DNA of 51,467 nucleotides, taken from Chitinivibrionales bacterium (GTDB taxonomy: Bacteria; Fibrobacterota; Chitinivibrionia; Chitinivibrionales; JANQEN01). Of this stretch, positions 1-7,926 are shown piece after piece. A program made the translations under genes and the position numbers. The stretch lies in contig JANQEN010000263.1 in assembly GCA_028278335.1 (NCBI GenBank), positions 1 through 51,467 of the forward strand, given 5' to 3'. Position 1 is the stretch's first letter. Each line of letters starts with the position of its first letter. A model generated the notes under the pieces. That model saw nothing but the letters and a program-made list of their open reading frames with translations. It ran no database searches and had not been told where the DNA came from.

Positions 1-12
1 AGGGCGATTGCG

Positions 13-160
13 GGGTGTGTTTCGTTCATGTTTGCCATCGTGGCAAACACCCTTCGGGCAGCGCCTTTGGCACTGTGCTCTCCAGCCGTCCTGGCTTACG
101 AGTGCATACTTTCTTTGCACAAGCAAAGAAAGTATGGCTGCTGTCGGGCAGTATCCCGAC
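13..160. repeat. Palindrome-rich non-coding left edge with three hairpins
   Basis: Three perfect inverted repeats lie close together. GTTTGCCA/TGGCAAAC (30-48) has a 3-base loop. CATACTTTCTTTGC/GCAAAGAAAGTATG (105-136) has a 14-bp stem and a 4-base loop. GTCGGG/CCCGAC (143-160) has a CAGTAT loop. The last one recurs almost identically at 2398-2415. A 63-codon open frame covers this stretch, but it simply runs through the palindromes, so I do not call it a gene. The stretch looks like intergenic repeat DNA belonging to a transcription unit that ends left of the window. Confidence 0.6.
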
Positions 161-321
161 GATTTTGTGATTTGTTCAAAAACGGCATGGCATAAATGAC
201 CATGCCACTTCTTTTGCAGCTCAGTTACGTTTTAAGGAAGAATGAAAATCCCTATTTAATGAGATATTAAAAAATCTTGCTTTTACAAAAAAATGTATTA
301 CTATATATGGTAGAGAGTTCA

Positions 322-416
322 CTATACCGGGGGGTATAGGGGTTTATCCATAACCTTTTTGAGAAGGTAATAGAGAGATGATAAATGTACTGTTTCTGTT
401 GTATAATTAATTATAC
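322..416. promoter_or_regulatory. Two palindromes upstream of the DUF5107 gene
   Basis: CTATACC-GGGG-GGTATAG (322-339) is a perfect inverted repeat. GTATAATTAATTATAC (401-416) is a perfect 16-bp palindrome ending 33 bases before the start at 450, and it contains a TATAAT that could act as a -10 box (402-407). No convincing -35 box is visible. The rest of 161-449 is AT-rich with no gene seen. These may be operator sites, but that is inference. Confidence 0.35.
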
Positions 417-449
417 GCTTAACTTTCATATATTGAACATGGAGAAACT

Positions 450-2207
450 GTGAAACGAACATCAATGCTATCAATACTACCTATTCTTATAATGGTAATA
501 TATTCCTCCCTCCTATCTCAAGTCACCATGAGAGATTCTACCTATGATTTTCGCTGCTACGATTTTGAAACCAATGATGAAGACTGGTATCAAACAGGTC
601 CCTTTGATTCAATCGTCACCACAACCTATCCAATAAAGATTATTGAGAATGAATTTCTCCGGTTAAAGCTTCTTCCCGATTATGGTGGACGCATTATCTC
701 ATGTTACAATAAATTAACTAAGCATGAAGAACTATACCAAGCAAATCCAGCAACCTGCTATACAGGTCCGGAAAAACGCACCTTTTTTTATGCTCATTTA
801 GTAGTACCCGGTGGTATCTATCCTACCTTTCCAGAACCGGAACATGGCAAAGCTTGGAACCAAAAGTGGGATTTAACGGTTGTTACCAATACCTCAGAAT
901 TAGCAGTTGTTGAGATGTCTTATTTAGATGACAAATATAAATTTGTTGACAAGCGATGGAAGCATGGTATCACCTATATTCGTTGTACTGCCCGAATAAC
1001 CCTGGCCAAGGGTAAGTCCTCCTTTACTATGAATATCAAACTGGAAAACACAAAGGACCAGGAACAGGGGTATGAATATTGGACCTGTGTAACGCTTACT
1101 CCTGGTTCTAAAACCGATACGACCATTTCTCCTCTTAATACCGTAATGGTAGCGCCTATTGACCGGGCCCAGTATAAATCAAATTGGTGGCGATGGATGG
1201 GAAGCGCTGATGAAAAACGCAGTACCGATCCTGGTGTTCCCTGGTTACGCGGCTCTGTGCACACCTTTAAAAATCTAAAACACTTTAAAAATTGGAAAGA
1301 GGAGGGTATTGCCTATGGCTATCCCTACTTTCAAAAGAACCATTGGGGTGCAATCAATTTAAACAATAGAGAGGGTATGCTGCGCATTGCTGATAATAAG
1401 ACCTATACACCGGGACTCAAAATTTGGACCTGGGGTAAAGAGAGTATCAATGCCGATCTTACCGACCCTAAGGATTGTAAACGGGCCCATATGGAGATGT
1501 GGGCAGGCCATTCTCGGGAATTCTTTTTGTCAAAGAAGATGAGTGCTAATCAAACAATTCAGTGGGACGAGCACTTTTACCCGATTGTGGGAATTCAGAG
1601 AGTTGACACTGCAAACACTCACGGAGCTCTTGAGCTTGGCTATGAACATGGCTCGGTTAACAATGAAAGAACAGCCTTTTTTAAAGCCATAATTTCAACG
1701 ATCTATCCTAATACGCAACATGCGATTGATTTTAAAGCAGTCAGTACTTCAAATCGGGAATATTCACTTTTTAAAGGCAATAAGACTTTTAGCGGCAAAG
1801 AGGCTATTGTGGTTAGTGTTGACCAAAAAGTTAAGCAGATACCCAGAGGTGAGTACACTCTCTACCTAACAGTAAAGGATTCAAAGGGTACCCAGCTTCT
1901 CTCCTTTCAGAAAAAGGTCACAGTCACCTTTAATCTCACCCCTATAACAACCCCATCAATGCAAAGCTATGTTGATATAACAAATTTATTATCAATTAAG
2001 CAGATTGGAGAGAGGATTATCTTTACAAAAAGAGTAAACACTCCAATTGATGTCACTCTTTACAGTTTGGCAGGAAGGAAAGTTTTAGAGAAGGAAAATA
2101 TTTCCCATACTTTTCAATTTGTTACCAGTTCTTCGCAGTGTTTTATTCTTGAGATTTCTAATAATGGAAGCTCTTATACACAATTTTTAAGACCTTTGTT
2201 TAAGTAA
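450..2207 (+). CDS. Secreted DUF5107 domain protein with C-terminal sorting-type domain
   Basis: The protein has 585 residues. It starts with a hydrophobic signal peptide (residues 1-24) whose basic end is MKRTSML. Residues about 45-340 resemble the DUF5107 beta-sandwich fold, including the ENEFLRLKLLPDYGGRIISC stretch typical of that family, which relates to aldose-epimerase/glycosidase-type galactose-mutarotase folds. The catalytic role of DUF5107 proteins is not established. The last 75 residues (LYSLAGRKVLEKEN... to the end) look like a type A sorting domain of the type IX secretion kind, so the protein is probably exported across the outer membrane or anchored on it. The start is GTG at 450, with GGAG at 441-444. 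The gene stands alone, with a terminator directly after the stop. The substrate is unknown. Confidence 0.8.
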   Translation: MKRTSMLSILPILIMVIYSSLLSQVTMRDSTYDFRCYDFETNDEDWYQTGPFDSIVTTTYPIKIIENEFLRLKLLPDYGGRIISCYNKLTKHEELYQANPATCYTGPEKRTFFYAHLVVPGGIYPTFPEPEHGKAWNQKWDLTVVTNTSELAVVEMSYLDDKYKFVDKRWKHGITYIRCTARITLAKGKSSFTMNIKLENTKDQEQGYEYWTCVTLTPGSKTDTTISPLNTVMVAPIDRAQYKSNWWRWMGSADEKRSTDPGVPWLRGSVHTFKNLKHFKNWKEEGIAYGYPYFQKNHWGAINLNNREGMLRIADNKTYTPGLKIWTWGKESINADLTDPKDCKRAHMEMWAGHSREFFLSKKMSANQTIQWDEHFYPIVGIQRVDTANTHGALELGYEHGSVNNERTAFFKAIISTIYPNTQHAIDFKAVSTSNREYSLFKGNKTFSGKEAIVVSVDQKVKQIPRGEYTLYLTVKDSKGTQLLSFQKKVTVTFNLTPITTPSMQSYVDITNLLSIKQIGERIIFTKRVNTPIDVTLYSLAGRKVLEKENISHTFQFVTSSSQCFILEISNNGSSYTQFLRPLFK

Positions 2208-2208
2208 G

Positions 2209-2230
2209 AGCAATCATTGGTTGCTTTTTT
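2209..2230 (+). terminator. Rho-independent terminator after the DUF5107 gene
   Basis: AGCAATC (2209-2215) pairs with GGTTGCT (2219-2225, one G-U pair) around an ATT loop. A run of six T (2225-2230) follows. It begins two bases after the stop codon. Confidence 0.75.
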
Positions 2231-2239
2231 ATCCCCTTC

Positions 2240-2326
2240 AATCGCACCGCATAGATGTTTGGGTAAAGCGGAGATCTGTTCGAGCCCAAAGGGCGAGTTA
2301 TCGGAGCGCCAAACAGCTATGCGATT
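2240..2326. repeat. Long imperfect inverted repeat element
   Basis: The left arm (2240-2262) and right arm (2309-2326) pair as AATCGCA + TAG(A/C)TGTTTGG, with a 5-base bulge CCGCA in the left arm. The 46-base centre holds a second small hairpin, GCCC-AAA-GGGC (2284-2294). It lies between two convergent genes, beyond the terminator. It may be a REP/MITE-like element or a structured RNA; nothing in it looks coding. Confidence 0.55.
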
Positions 2327-2364
2327 AGGGTGATATAATATTAAGTTCCATATTTTTTTTGCTA

Positions 2365-2415
2365 CCCTCTCCCCGTGGGAGAGGGGCTGGGGGAGAGGTC
2401 GGGCAGTGTCCCGAC
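2365..2415. repeat. Paired GC-rich hairpins, second one dispersed
   Basis: CCCTCTCCC-CGT-GGGAGAGGG (2365-2385) is a 9-bp hairpin followed by a G-rich tail. GTCGGG-CAGTGT-CCCGAC (2398-2415) is the same element as at 143-160, with one loop base changed and the same downstream GAT. Such G/C-rich repeats stand out against the AT-rich surroundings and resemble REP-type intergenic repeats. Confidence 0.55.
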
Positions 2416-2469
2416 GATCTTAACTTATAAATAAAATGTCCTCATCTGTAAGTTATTGACGGAATAGTA

Positions 2470-5400
2470 TCACACAGACACTGCAGCTTCCTGCTCAACA
2501 AGTGGCAGGGAAACAGTAATACGACTCCCCTCTCCCTCCTCTGAATGAATATCAATACTGCCTTCATGCAGTTTCACAATCATCTTTACAAAGTGCATTC
2601 CAATACCACTGCCATCTTTCTTTGTGGTGTACTTAAAGTTGAATACCTTCTTTTGCACCTCTTTATTCATGCCAATACCATTATCATTAATCTCGATGGC
2701 ACAGTACTTCTTTAGCTTGACCACTTTTTCTGTTAAAGAAATGCTAATCTCACCTTTTCTATCAACTTGGGCAATTGCTTCAACTGCATTTTTAACGAGG
2801 TTGATCAGCACTTGCACTATCAGTTCCTGATTGCACTTTATCTGTGACTCTTTTTTAATGTCACTGTTAACTGTTAAAGACATATGATGTGTTAAAGAGG
2901 TGGTGATTGCCAAAGCTTTTTTTATTAATGTTGGCACTGCAATCGGGGCAATCTCCTGATCTTCAAATTGCCCTATGTGCAATATCGATTTTATAGCCCC
3001 GTCTTGATGGTTATAACACTCTTTAAGATTACTAATATAGCGTTCAAAGGAGTCGGGTAAAGAAACATTCCCCTTAATCAAGGAGGTATAAATCTTTTCT
3101 ATTCCTCGAACAGAGCCTGCTGTGGCAAAATTGTAATTTTTGATCTCATGAACAACAATATCCTTGGTCTTTTTAAGCTGCTCATTCTTTAACACAACTT
3201 TACGATACATGTTATATATAAATGATTCATACTGTCTTCGAGTTATCCAGTGAGTCACCTTTTCCCGCAATATCTTTGTACTAAAGGGCTTTATTAAATA
3301 GTCTGCAGCACCTAACTTATAACCGCGTAGTTGATCTTTCTCACTCATAAGCGCACTGATTATAAGAATGGGGATCTCTTTCCATTGATCATTCTTCATT
3401 ATGCACTCACACAACTCAAAGCCATCCATTTCAGGCATCATTATATCAGTTAACACCAACCTGACGCTATTGTTTTCCAATTGAAGCCTCTGTAATGCGT
3501 CCAACCCATTCTGCGCAATAAAGAGGTTAAAGTCATTTTGTAATGCCCCAACAATCACCTTAAGCATACCAGTATTGTCTTCAACAATAAGTATGCCCGG
3601 CTTCTCCGGTGATTGGTTTTCATATAATACAAAATCAGTACTTATTTCAGGATTCTCTAAGGAATCAATTGATTTATAGCGGGTATAATCAAAGGTTGGG
3701 TCCTGTGCAGGGCTTTCAGAATGAACAGGTGGTGCTTCATTTACAGCCTTGGGTTTTTCAGGCATGGGAAGAGTAACGGTAAAACTGGTGCCTTTTGATT
3801 TCTGTGAAGAAACAGTGATATCCCCGTCATGAATCTGTATATTCCGTTTACAAATATAGAGCCCCAAACCTGTGCCACCATGACTGGGTGACAATGCATC
3901 ATCTGCTTGAAAAAAGCGATCAAAAACACTCTCTATTTTGTCCGAATCTATACCTATACCAGTATCAGTGATTATAGTTTCCACTTTTCCATTTAGTTCT
4001 TTAATAGATATAGATATTTCTGCTCCCCGAGAAGTAAACTTAAAGGCATTTTGTAGCAGGTTTCTCAGTACTTCTTCAATAAGGATGATATCAATATTAA
4101 GATATAGGCTTTTTGCATCAACTTTAAAATCTAATGTTTTCTCTTCATGGGTTGCCTTTGACTCAAACTGGGAGAGCACATTTTTAATGACTCGAATGTA
4201 GTCATACTGAGCAAAGATCGGCTTGTACTCTGGCTCTTCTGCCAGGGCAAAGGTGATCATTCTATCGGCATGTCCAGCTAATTGTAAGATAGAAGCTTTA
4301 ATATTTTGTAATGATGTATACTGCTCATGCTTTTCTTCAGGCATGGTATCCAAGAGGAGATCAATATTGCCCAGGGCAATGGAAAGAGGTGTTTTAAATT
4401 CGTGAGAGATATTACTGATAAACACCCGTTTTGACTCTTCCGACTGTTTGATTTTGTTATAGTTTTTTTTAAACTGCCTCTGGACCTTATTAAAGGCTAC
4501 CACCAAATCACCTATTTCATCATTGGATACTACAGGAATGCGTTTGTCAAGATCGACATGTTCGTCTTCTGCTATTCTGAGGAGATTTTTAGTGACTGCA
4601 GATATTTCATTTGAAATTGAATAGGAATAATGCAACAGTAATAATCCATTAATAATCAATAAAGAGATGAATCCAATAATGAAATATTTTACCATCTCCT
4701 TTGAGGCAACTAAATATTGAATTCCAACCCAATATTTCCCCTTATTAGTCTGAATCTCCATTGTTGCCGCTTGAAGTTCACCAGTTAACACATGCACCTT
4801 ACCATGAAATTTTGGCGACAAGTGTTTTAAGTAAATTTTAAAATCTCTATAAAGTGGTTTGTCATCAGAAACAAACTCTTCATTATTCTCCCCTAAAAAG
4901 AAAAAGCGTGAAGTATTTACGCTAGGTTTAATTGATCGTAATATATCCTCTAATTGATTCGCATCATAGACAACAGACAGATTAAACCTTTCTGTTAGGA
5001 TTTCTTTATGGATTTTATGTAAAAGTTCTCCCTTTTCTTCAATTAGTTTAGCATAGGCGATAAGTGATATCATCATTATTCCAACTACAAACATCAGATT
5101 TAAATGTATGGCAAGATATTTTTTAAATGGAGCTCTGATACCATTAAAGGAGCCATCTAAATCTATTTTAAGGAGTATATTTTTACAAATTCCTCTTGTA
5201 AATATAAAAGTAATGATACCAATAGATGAAAATATGGGAAAGAAGAGTAAAAATGATTTAATAGCATTAATGCAGTAATGAATATGTACATTGCCAATAA
5301 AAAGGATTGAAAAGAGTAATAGACCAAATAATGCAATAAATGTAAACATCACTTCCATGACAAGTAAAAAATGAGGTGCATTTATACATTTTGCTTGTAA

Positions 5401-5757
5401 TTTATGAATTGCATTGATTTGATCAATGTTTTTATGCTTTGTAAATACTAGTCTCCAAGAATTAAGTCCTTTTAAATAAATTCCCACCGGCACTAAGCAA
5501 ACTAAAGAAGCAACAAGAAAAGTGCCCCAATATGCAGCAGAATATGAATATCCATTCATCATATAATAGACGATTTTATCTTCCAAGAGACCAGGAGGAT
5601 AACTTAATATCATGGGCATTAACTTGTGGAAGGGTAGTGCAATAATTACTGATACCATTATAAAACATGCTATAATGCAAAATGTTGGCCATCTTAAGGT
5701 TAGCCTAACAAACCATGATTCTTCATTTTTCGTATTGATTAATGAACTGTTTTTCAT
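2470..5757 (-). CDS. Membrane hybrid sensor with two histidine-kinase modules around a receiver
   Basis: About 1095 residues. The N-terminal third has roughly six membrane segments and an extracytoplasmic loop, followed by a HAMP-like linker. Kinase module 1 carries SNISHEFKTPLS (phospho-acceptor His452), NLLQNAFKF (N box), DTGIGID (G1) and GGTGLGLYICKR (G2). A receiver follows with ILIVEDN, Asp771 in LTDIMMPEMDG and Lys823 in KPF. A second kinase-like module has VVHEIKN (His870), NLVKNAVEAI, INDNGIGMN and GSGIGMHFVK. The order kinase-receiver-kinase suggests an internal relay ending in a second ATPase domain. A TTG start at 5772 is possible, but ATG at 5757 has the better ribosome site (AAAGAG). 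No cognate regulator gene is adjacent, so the output is unknown. Confidence 0.85.
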   Translation of the reverse strand: MKNSSLINTKNEESWFVRLTLRWPTFCIIACFIMVSVIIALPFHKLMPMILSYPPGLLEDKIVYYMMNGYSYSAAYWGTFLVASLVCLVPVGIYLKGLNSWRLVFTKHKNIDQINAIHKLQAKCINAPHFLLVMEVMFTFIALFGLLLFSILFIGNVHIHYCINAIKSFLLFFPIFSSIGIITFIFTRGICKNILLKIDLDGSFNGIRAPFKKYLAIHLNLMFVVGIMMISLIAYAKLIEEKGELLHKIHKEILTERFNLSVVYDANQLEDILRSIKPSVNTSRFFFLGENNEEFVSDDKPLYRDFKIYLKHLSPKFHGKVHVLTGELQAATMEIQTNKGKYWVGIQYLVASKEMVKYFIIGFISLLIINGLLLLHYSYSISNEISAVTKNLLRIAEDEHVDLDKRIPVVSNDEIGDLVVAFNKVQRQFKKNYNKIKQSEESKRVFISNISHEFKTPLSIALGNIDLLLDTMPEEKHEQYTSLQNIKASILQLAGHADRMITFALAEEPEYKPIFAQYDYIRVIKNVLSQFESKATHEEKTLDFKVDAKSLYLNIDIILIEEVLRNLLQNAFKFTSRGAEISISIKELNGKVETIITDTGIGIDSDKIESVFDRFFQADDALSPSHGGTGLGLYICKRNIQIHDGDITVSSQKSKGTSFTVTLPMPEKPKAVNEAPPVHSESPAQDPTFDYTRYKSIDSLENPEISTDFVLYENQSPEKPGILIVEDNTGMLKVIVGALQNDFNLFIAQNGLDALQRLQLENNSVRLVLTDIMMPEMDGFELCECIMKNDQWKEIPILIISALMSEKDQLRGYKLGAADYLIKPFSTKILREKVTHWITRRQYESFIYNMYRKVVLKNEQLKKTKDIVVHEIKNYNFATAGSVRGIEKIYTSLIKGNVSLPDSFERYISNLKECYNHQDGAIKSILHIGQFEDQEIAPIAVPTLIKKALAITTSLTHHMSLTVNSDIKKESQIKCNQELIVQVLINLVKNAVEAIAQVDRKGEISISLTEKVVKLKKYCAIEINDNGIGMNKEVQKKVFNFKYTTKKDGSGIGMHFVKMIVKLHEGSIDIHSEEGEGSRITVSLPLVEQEAAVSV

Positions 5758-5919
5758 ATACTCTTTTTCCAAGAAATATTAAATTATTTAATATGAATTC
5801 TCTACCCCAAAATAAAAAATATCAAATATGGCAATTGTGCATTTATGTAAGAACATTTGCACATCGAATGCACATGTCAATGTAACCGAAACATCAAAGT
5901 TCTTGTATGCTGATAATGA

Positions 5920-5938
5920 GTTATATGTGACATATAAC
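5920..5938. promoter_or_regulatory. 19-bp perfect palindrome, operator candidate
   Basis: GTTATATGT-G-ACATATAAC has 9-bp arms around a single G. It sits in the 235-base gap between the minus-strand START-like gene and the sensor kinase start. A related half-site, ATATGT, recurs near 5972. It may control the kinase gene. TGCACAT-like half-sites are also scattered through 5836-5880. Confidence 0.4.
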
Positions 5939-5992
5939 AATATAAAGATATATAAAAGAGTGCCTTTATATGTAATTCAAATGAAATAACTA

Positions 5993-6433
5993 TTATGATG
6001 ACTTCTCACAGTACTCTTTAATCATGTCCATATCTCCATCTATGCTGCTTTTAATCTTACCTAGGACCTTGGGACTCATTAAATGGGAAATCATTGAATA
6101 GGCTTTAACATCCATGACCATTGTCAGTTTGGTCACATTTAATTCGCTCTCCACAGTAAAGGTGGTATCCCAAATGGCACCATGACTATCTGAGACTATT
6201 CGAACTTTATTATCTTTCTCAAATTCAGTTATCTCAAACTCAATTTTTGTCTCCCTATTATCGATTTTACGGATCTCATAAAAACGAGTCCCCACACCAT
6301 AGACAACCGTGCTAGTGATTCCGCACTCAATAACATGTGGCCTTGCCTTAGCAAACTCTCGAATATCAGCAATTGTATTAAACACAGTTGCTATGGGGGC
6401 ATTTATTTTTTTTAAGATGTTTATTCGTGCCAT
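5993..6433 (-). CDS. SRPBCC/START-like (polyketide cyclase family) protein
   Basis: The protein has 146 residues, the usual size for a single SRPBCC domain, with no signal peptide. The N-terminus (ILKKINAPIATVFNTIADI) has the typical first strand followed by the V(F/W)xxIxD helix of this superfamily. The middle strands (TRFYEIRKIDNRETKIEFEI) and the long C-terminal helix (residues about 118-143) also fit. These proteins bind hydrophobic ligands in a cavity; the ligand cannot be read from the sequence. The gene is monocistronic, transcribed away from the structured element at 6584-6724, and follows no obvious operon partner. Confidence 0.75.
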   Translation of the reverse strand: MARINILKKINAPIATVFNTIADIREFAKARPHVIECGITSTVVYGVGTRFYEIRKIDNRETKIEFEITEFEKDNKVRIVSDSHGAIWDTTFTVESELNVTKLTMVMDVKAYSMISHLMSPKVLGKIKSSIDGDMDMIKEYCEKSS

Positions 6434-6583
6434 TAGTTTATATGTTTTAGATCCAGTTTCTATTCTGGTTATTTTTATAAAGCAAGAATGTACATTTGAA
6501 ATGTTCTATAAAAATTTTCTAAGTTTGTTTAATATAATAAATAACAATATTCTAGATTAATATTGAGATATGAATAAATACAA

Positions 6584-6724
6584 GGGGGAATCAGCAAGAT
6601 CACGCGAAGACAATTGTTATCTGCTTGCCCACAAAGGCTGGTTCACCGAATAGGTGAAACAGATTTTGTGGATGCAAGCTGTTAAATTGGCTGAGTGAAG
6701 CTTGCTGTAGGGGGATTTTCCCCC
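6584..6724. other. 141-base nested hairpin element between divergent genes
   Basis: Successive inner pairings are: GGGGGAA (6584-6590) with TTCCCCC (6718-6724); CAGCAAG (6592-6598) with CTTGCTG (6701-6707); CAC/GTG (6601-6603/6695-6697); GCTTGC (6623-6628) with GCAAGC (6674-6679); CCACAAA (6629-6635) with TTTGTGG (6665-6671); TTCACC (6642-6647) with GGTGAA (6653-6658). The 3' CCCCC can instead pair with GGGGG at 6710-6714, giving two exclusive folds. The rest of 6434-6830 is AT-rich and appears non-coding. Candidates are a small RNA, a leader of the plus-strand STAS gene, or a mobile palindromic element. Confidence 0.6.
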
Positions 6725-6830
6725 TGTAAGATATTTAAAATTGAATTAGAGGGAGTATAATATTGTCAATAACAAGATACTATGATAAGCTTATATTAAC
6801 TAAAATGAATCATTAATTGTAGGTATTATT

Positions 6831-7445
6831 ATGTCACAAAAATCCTATTGCCTCACCTTAGAATCAATTGACAATGACAAAATAACCGCCCTCTTTATAA
6901 AAGCAAAAGAGGATATCGAGAAGAGCAAACCACTATCGGTCTGTTTAGATCTTTCTCGTTTGACTGTCCTCACCAGTTTTGAAATTCGCTCTATTGGCCA
7001 GCTTATTCAAAGTGTTCTTGGTATCAAAAGTGTGCTGTTTATTTTCACACCCAATAGCGTTGTTGAAAATACCTTGAAATTGGTTTCCTTTAATAGATGC
7101 GCCATCCTGCTTAAGGATGCCAAAGAGTATAAGTCAGCCTGTGATGGTGAGTATGACTTAAGTAAAGTTAAAGAGGTTCTTGCAAAACGGTCAATTCCTT
7201 CTTCAACAGAGAATAAAAAAGCTCCCTCTCCAATACTTGGTATTATTGGGTTTATCATAATTGCATTAGCACTGGCTATTTCTATTGTTTTTTCATTAAA
7301 CCAATACAAAACCGTTTCAACCCTATCTCAGGATATTGTTGAAATTCGACTACTTATGGAGACACAGATTGACAGTCTAACTCTTGAAATTGAAAATTGT
7401 AAGAGTGAATACAATCTGTTCTTGGAACTTGAAAGCAATCAGTAA
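6831..7445 (+). CDS. STAS-like domain protein with one membrane anchor and coiled coil
   Basis: 204 residues. Residues 1-105 look like a divergent STAS (anti-anti-sigma-like) domain. The pattern VCLDLSRLTVLTSFEIRSIG matches the usual beta strand plus 'xxDSSGLxxL' helix, but the regulatory Ser is not evident: T/S at the 'LTSFEI' step is the nearest. A single membrane segment follows (about 131-155), then a C-terminal stretch of heptad character (about 158-200). The gene is followed after 2 bases by the GrpE gene, so the two are co-transcribed. The STAS theme repeats in the convergent DnaJ-STAS gene, which suggests a shared pathway. The function is not known. Confidence 0.55.
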   Translation: MSQKSYCLTLESIDNDKITALFIKAKEDIEKSKPLSVCLDLSRLTVLTSFEIRSIGQLIQSVLGIKSVLFIFTPNSVVENTLKLVSFNRCAILLKDAKEYKSACDGEYDLSKVKEVLAKRSIPSSTENKKAPSPILGIIGFIIIALALAISIVFSLNQYKTVSTLSQDIVEIRLLMETQIDSLTLEIENCKSEYNLFLELESNQ

Positions 7446-7447
7446 CG

Positions 7448-7921
7448 ATGGCAATTAGTGTAGAACCTGTTGATTGGCAACAACTTTACTCCTTTCTTGT
7501 TGAAAAATATCGTCTATTAGAGGGAGCACTCATTGAAAAGGACCGGGCCTTAACTCGTTCAGTCCGGGAAGAACGTATTAAGGGAAAGATAGAGACCATA
7601 CAAAACTTCCTTCCCATTATCGATTCTATTAAGCGGGTGCAAAGTGCCTCAGAGACAACCGGTGAACACGCTATACTAATCGAGGGAATAGATTTAATTT
7701 TGCGGGAGGTGGATACCATCCTATCCTCTTTGGGAGCAGAACCAACTCAAGCTGAAAAGGGGCAGCTCTTTGATCCTAAAATCCATGAAGCGGTGAGTCT
7801 TATTCAATCAGAGACCATACAAAAGGATCACATTGTGGAAGTGGTGCAACGAGGCTATCTGTTTAAGGAAAAATTATTACGCCCAGCTAAAGTTGTTGTT
7901 TCAAGCGGTCCAGACAAGTAG
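7448..7921 (+). CDS. grpE: GrpE-type nucleotide exchange factor
   Basis: 157 residues, a little shorter than typical GrpE (180-200) because the disordered N-terminus is reduced. The family pattern is clear: an N-terminal long helix, then FLPIIDSIKRV, LILREVDTILSSLGAE, the beta-wing motif FDPKIHEAV and VVQRGYLFKEKLLRPAKVVVS. GrpE releases ADP from DnaK in the cytoplasm. It follows a STAS membrane protein by 2 bases and lies tail-to-tail, 5 bases apart, with a DnaJ-STAS gene. No dnaK is present in the window, so this may be a second, specialised GrpE/DnaJ pair and not the housekeeping copy. Confidence 0.88.
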   Translation: MAISVEPVDWQQLYSFLVEKYRLLEGALIEKDRALTRSVREERIKGKIETIQNFLPIIDSIKRVQSASETTGEHAILIEGIDLILREVDTILSSLGAEPTQAEKGQLFDPKIHEAVSLIQSETIQKDHIVEVVQRGYLFKEKLLRPAKVVVSSGPDK

Positions 7922-7926
7922 ACAAT

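Noticed and set aside
8..199. 63-residue plus-strand protein
   Set aside because: It runs through three hairpin repeats and has no family resemblance or ribosome site.
320..345. Terminator for a gene left of the window
   Set aside because: The CTATACC/GGTATAG repeat has no T run on either side and looks more like an operator.
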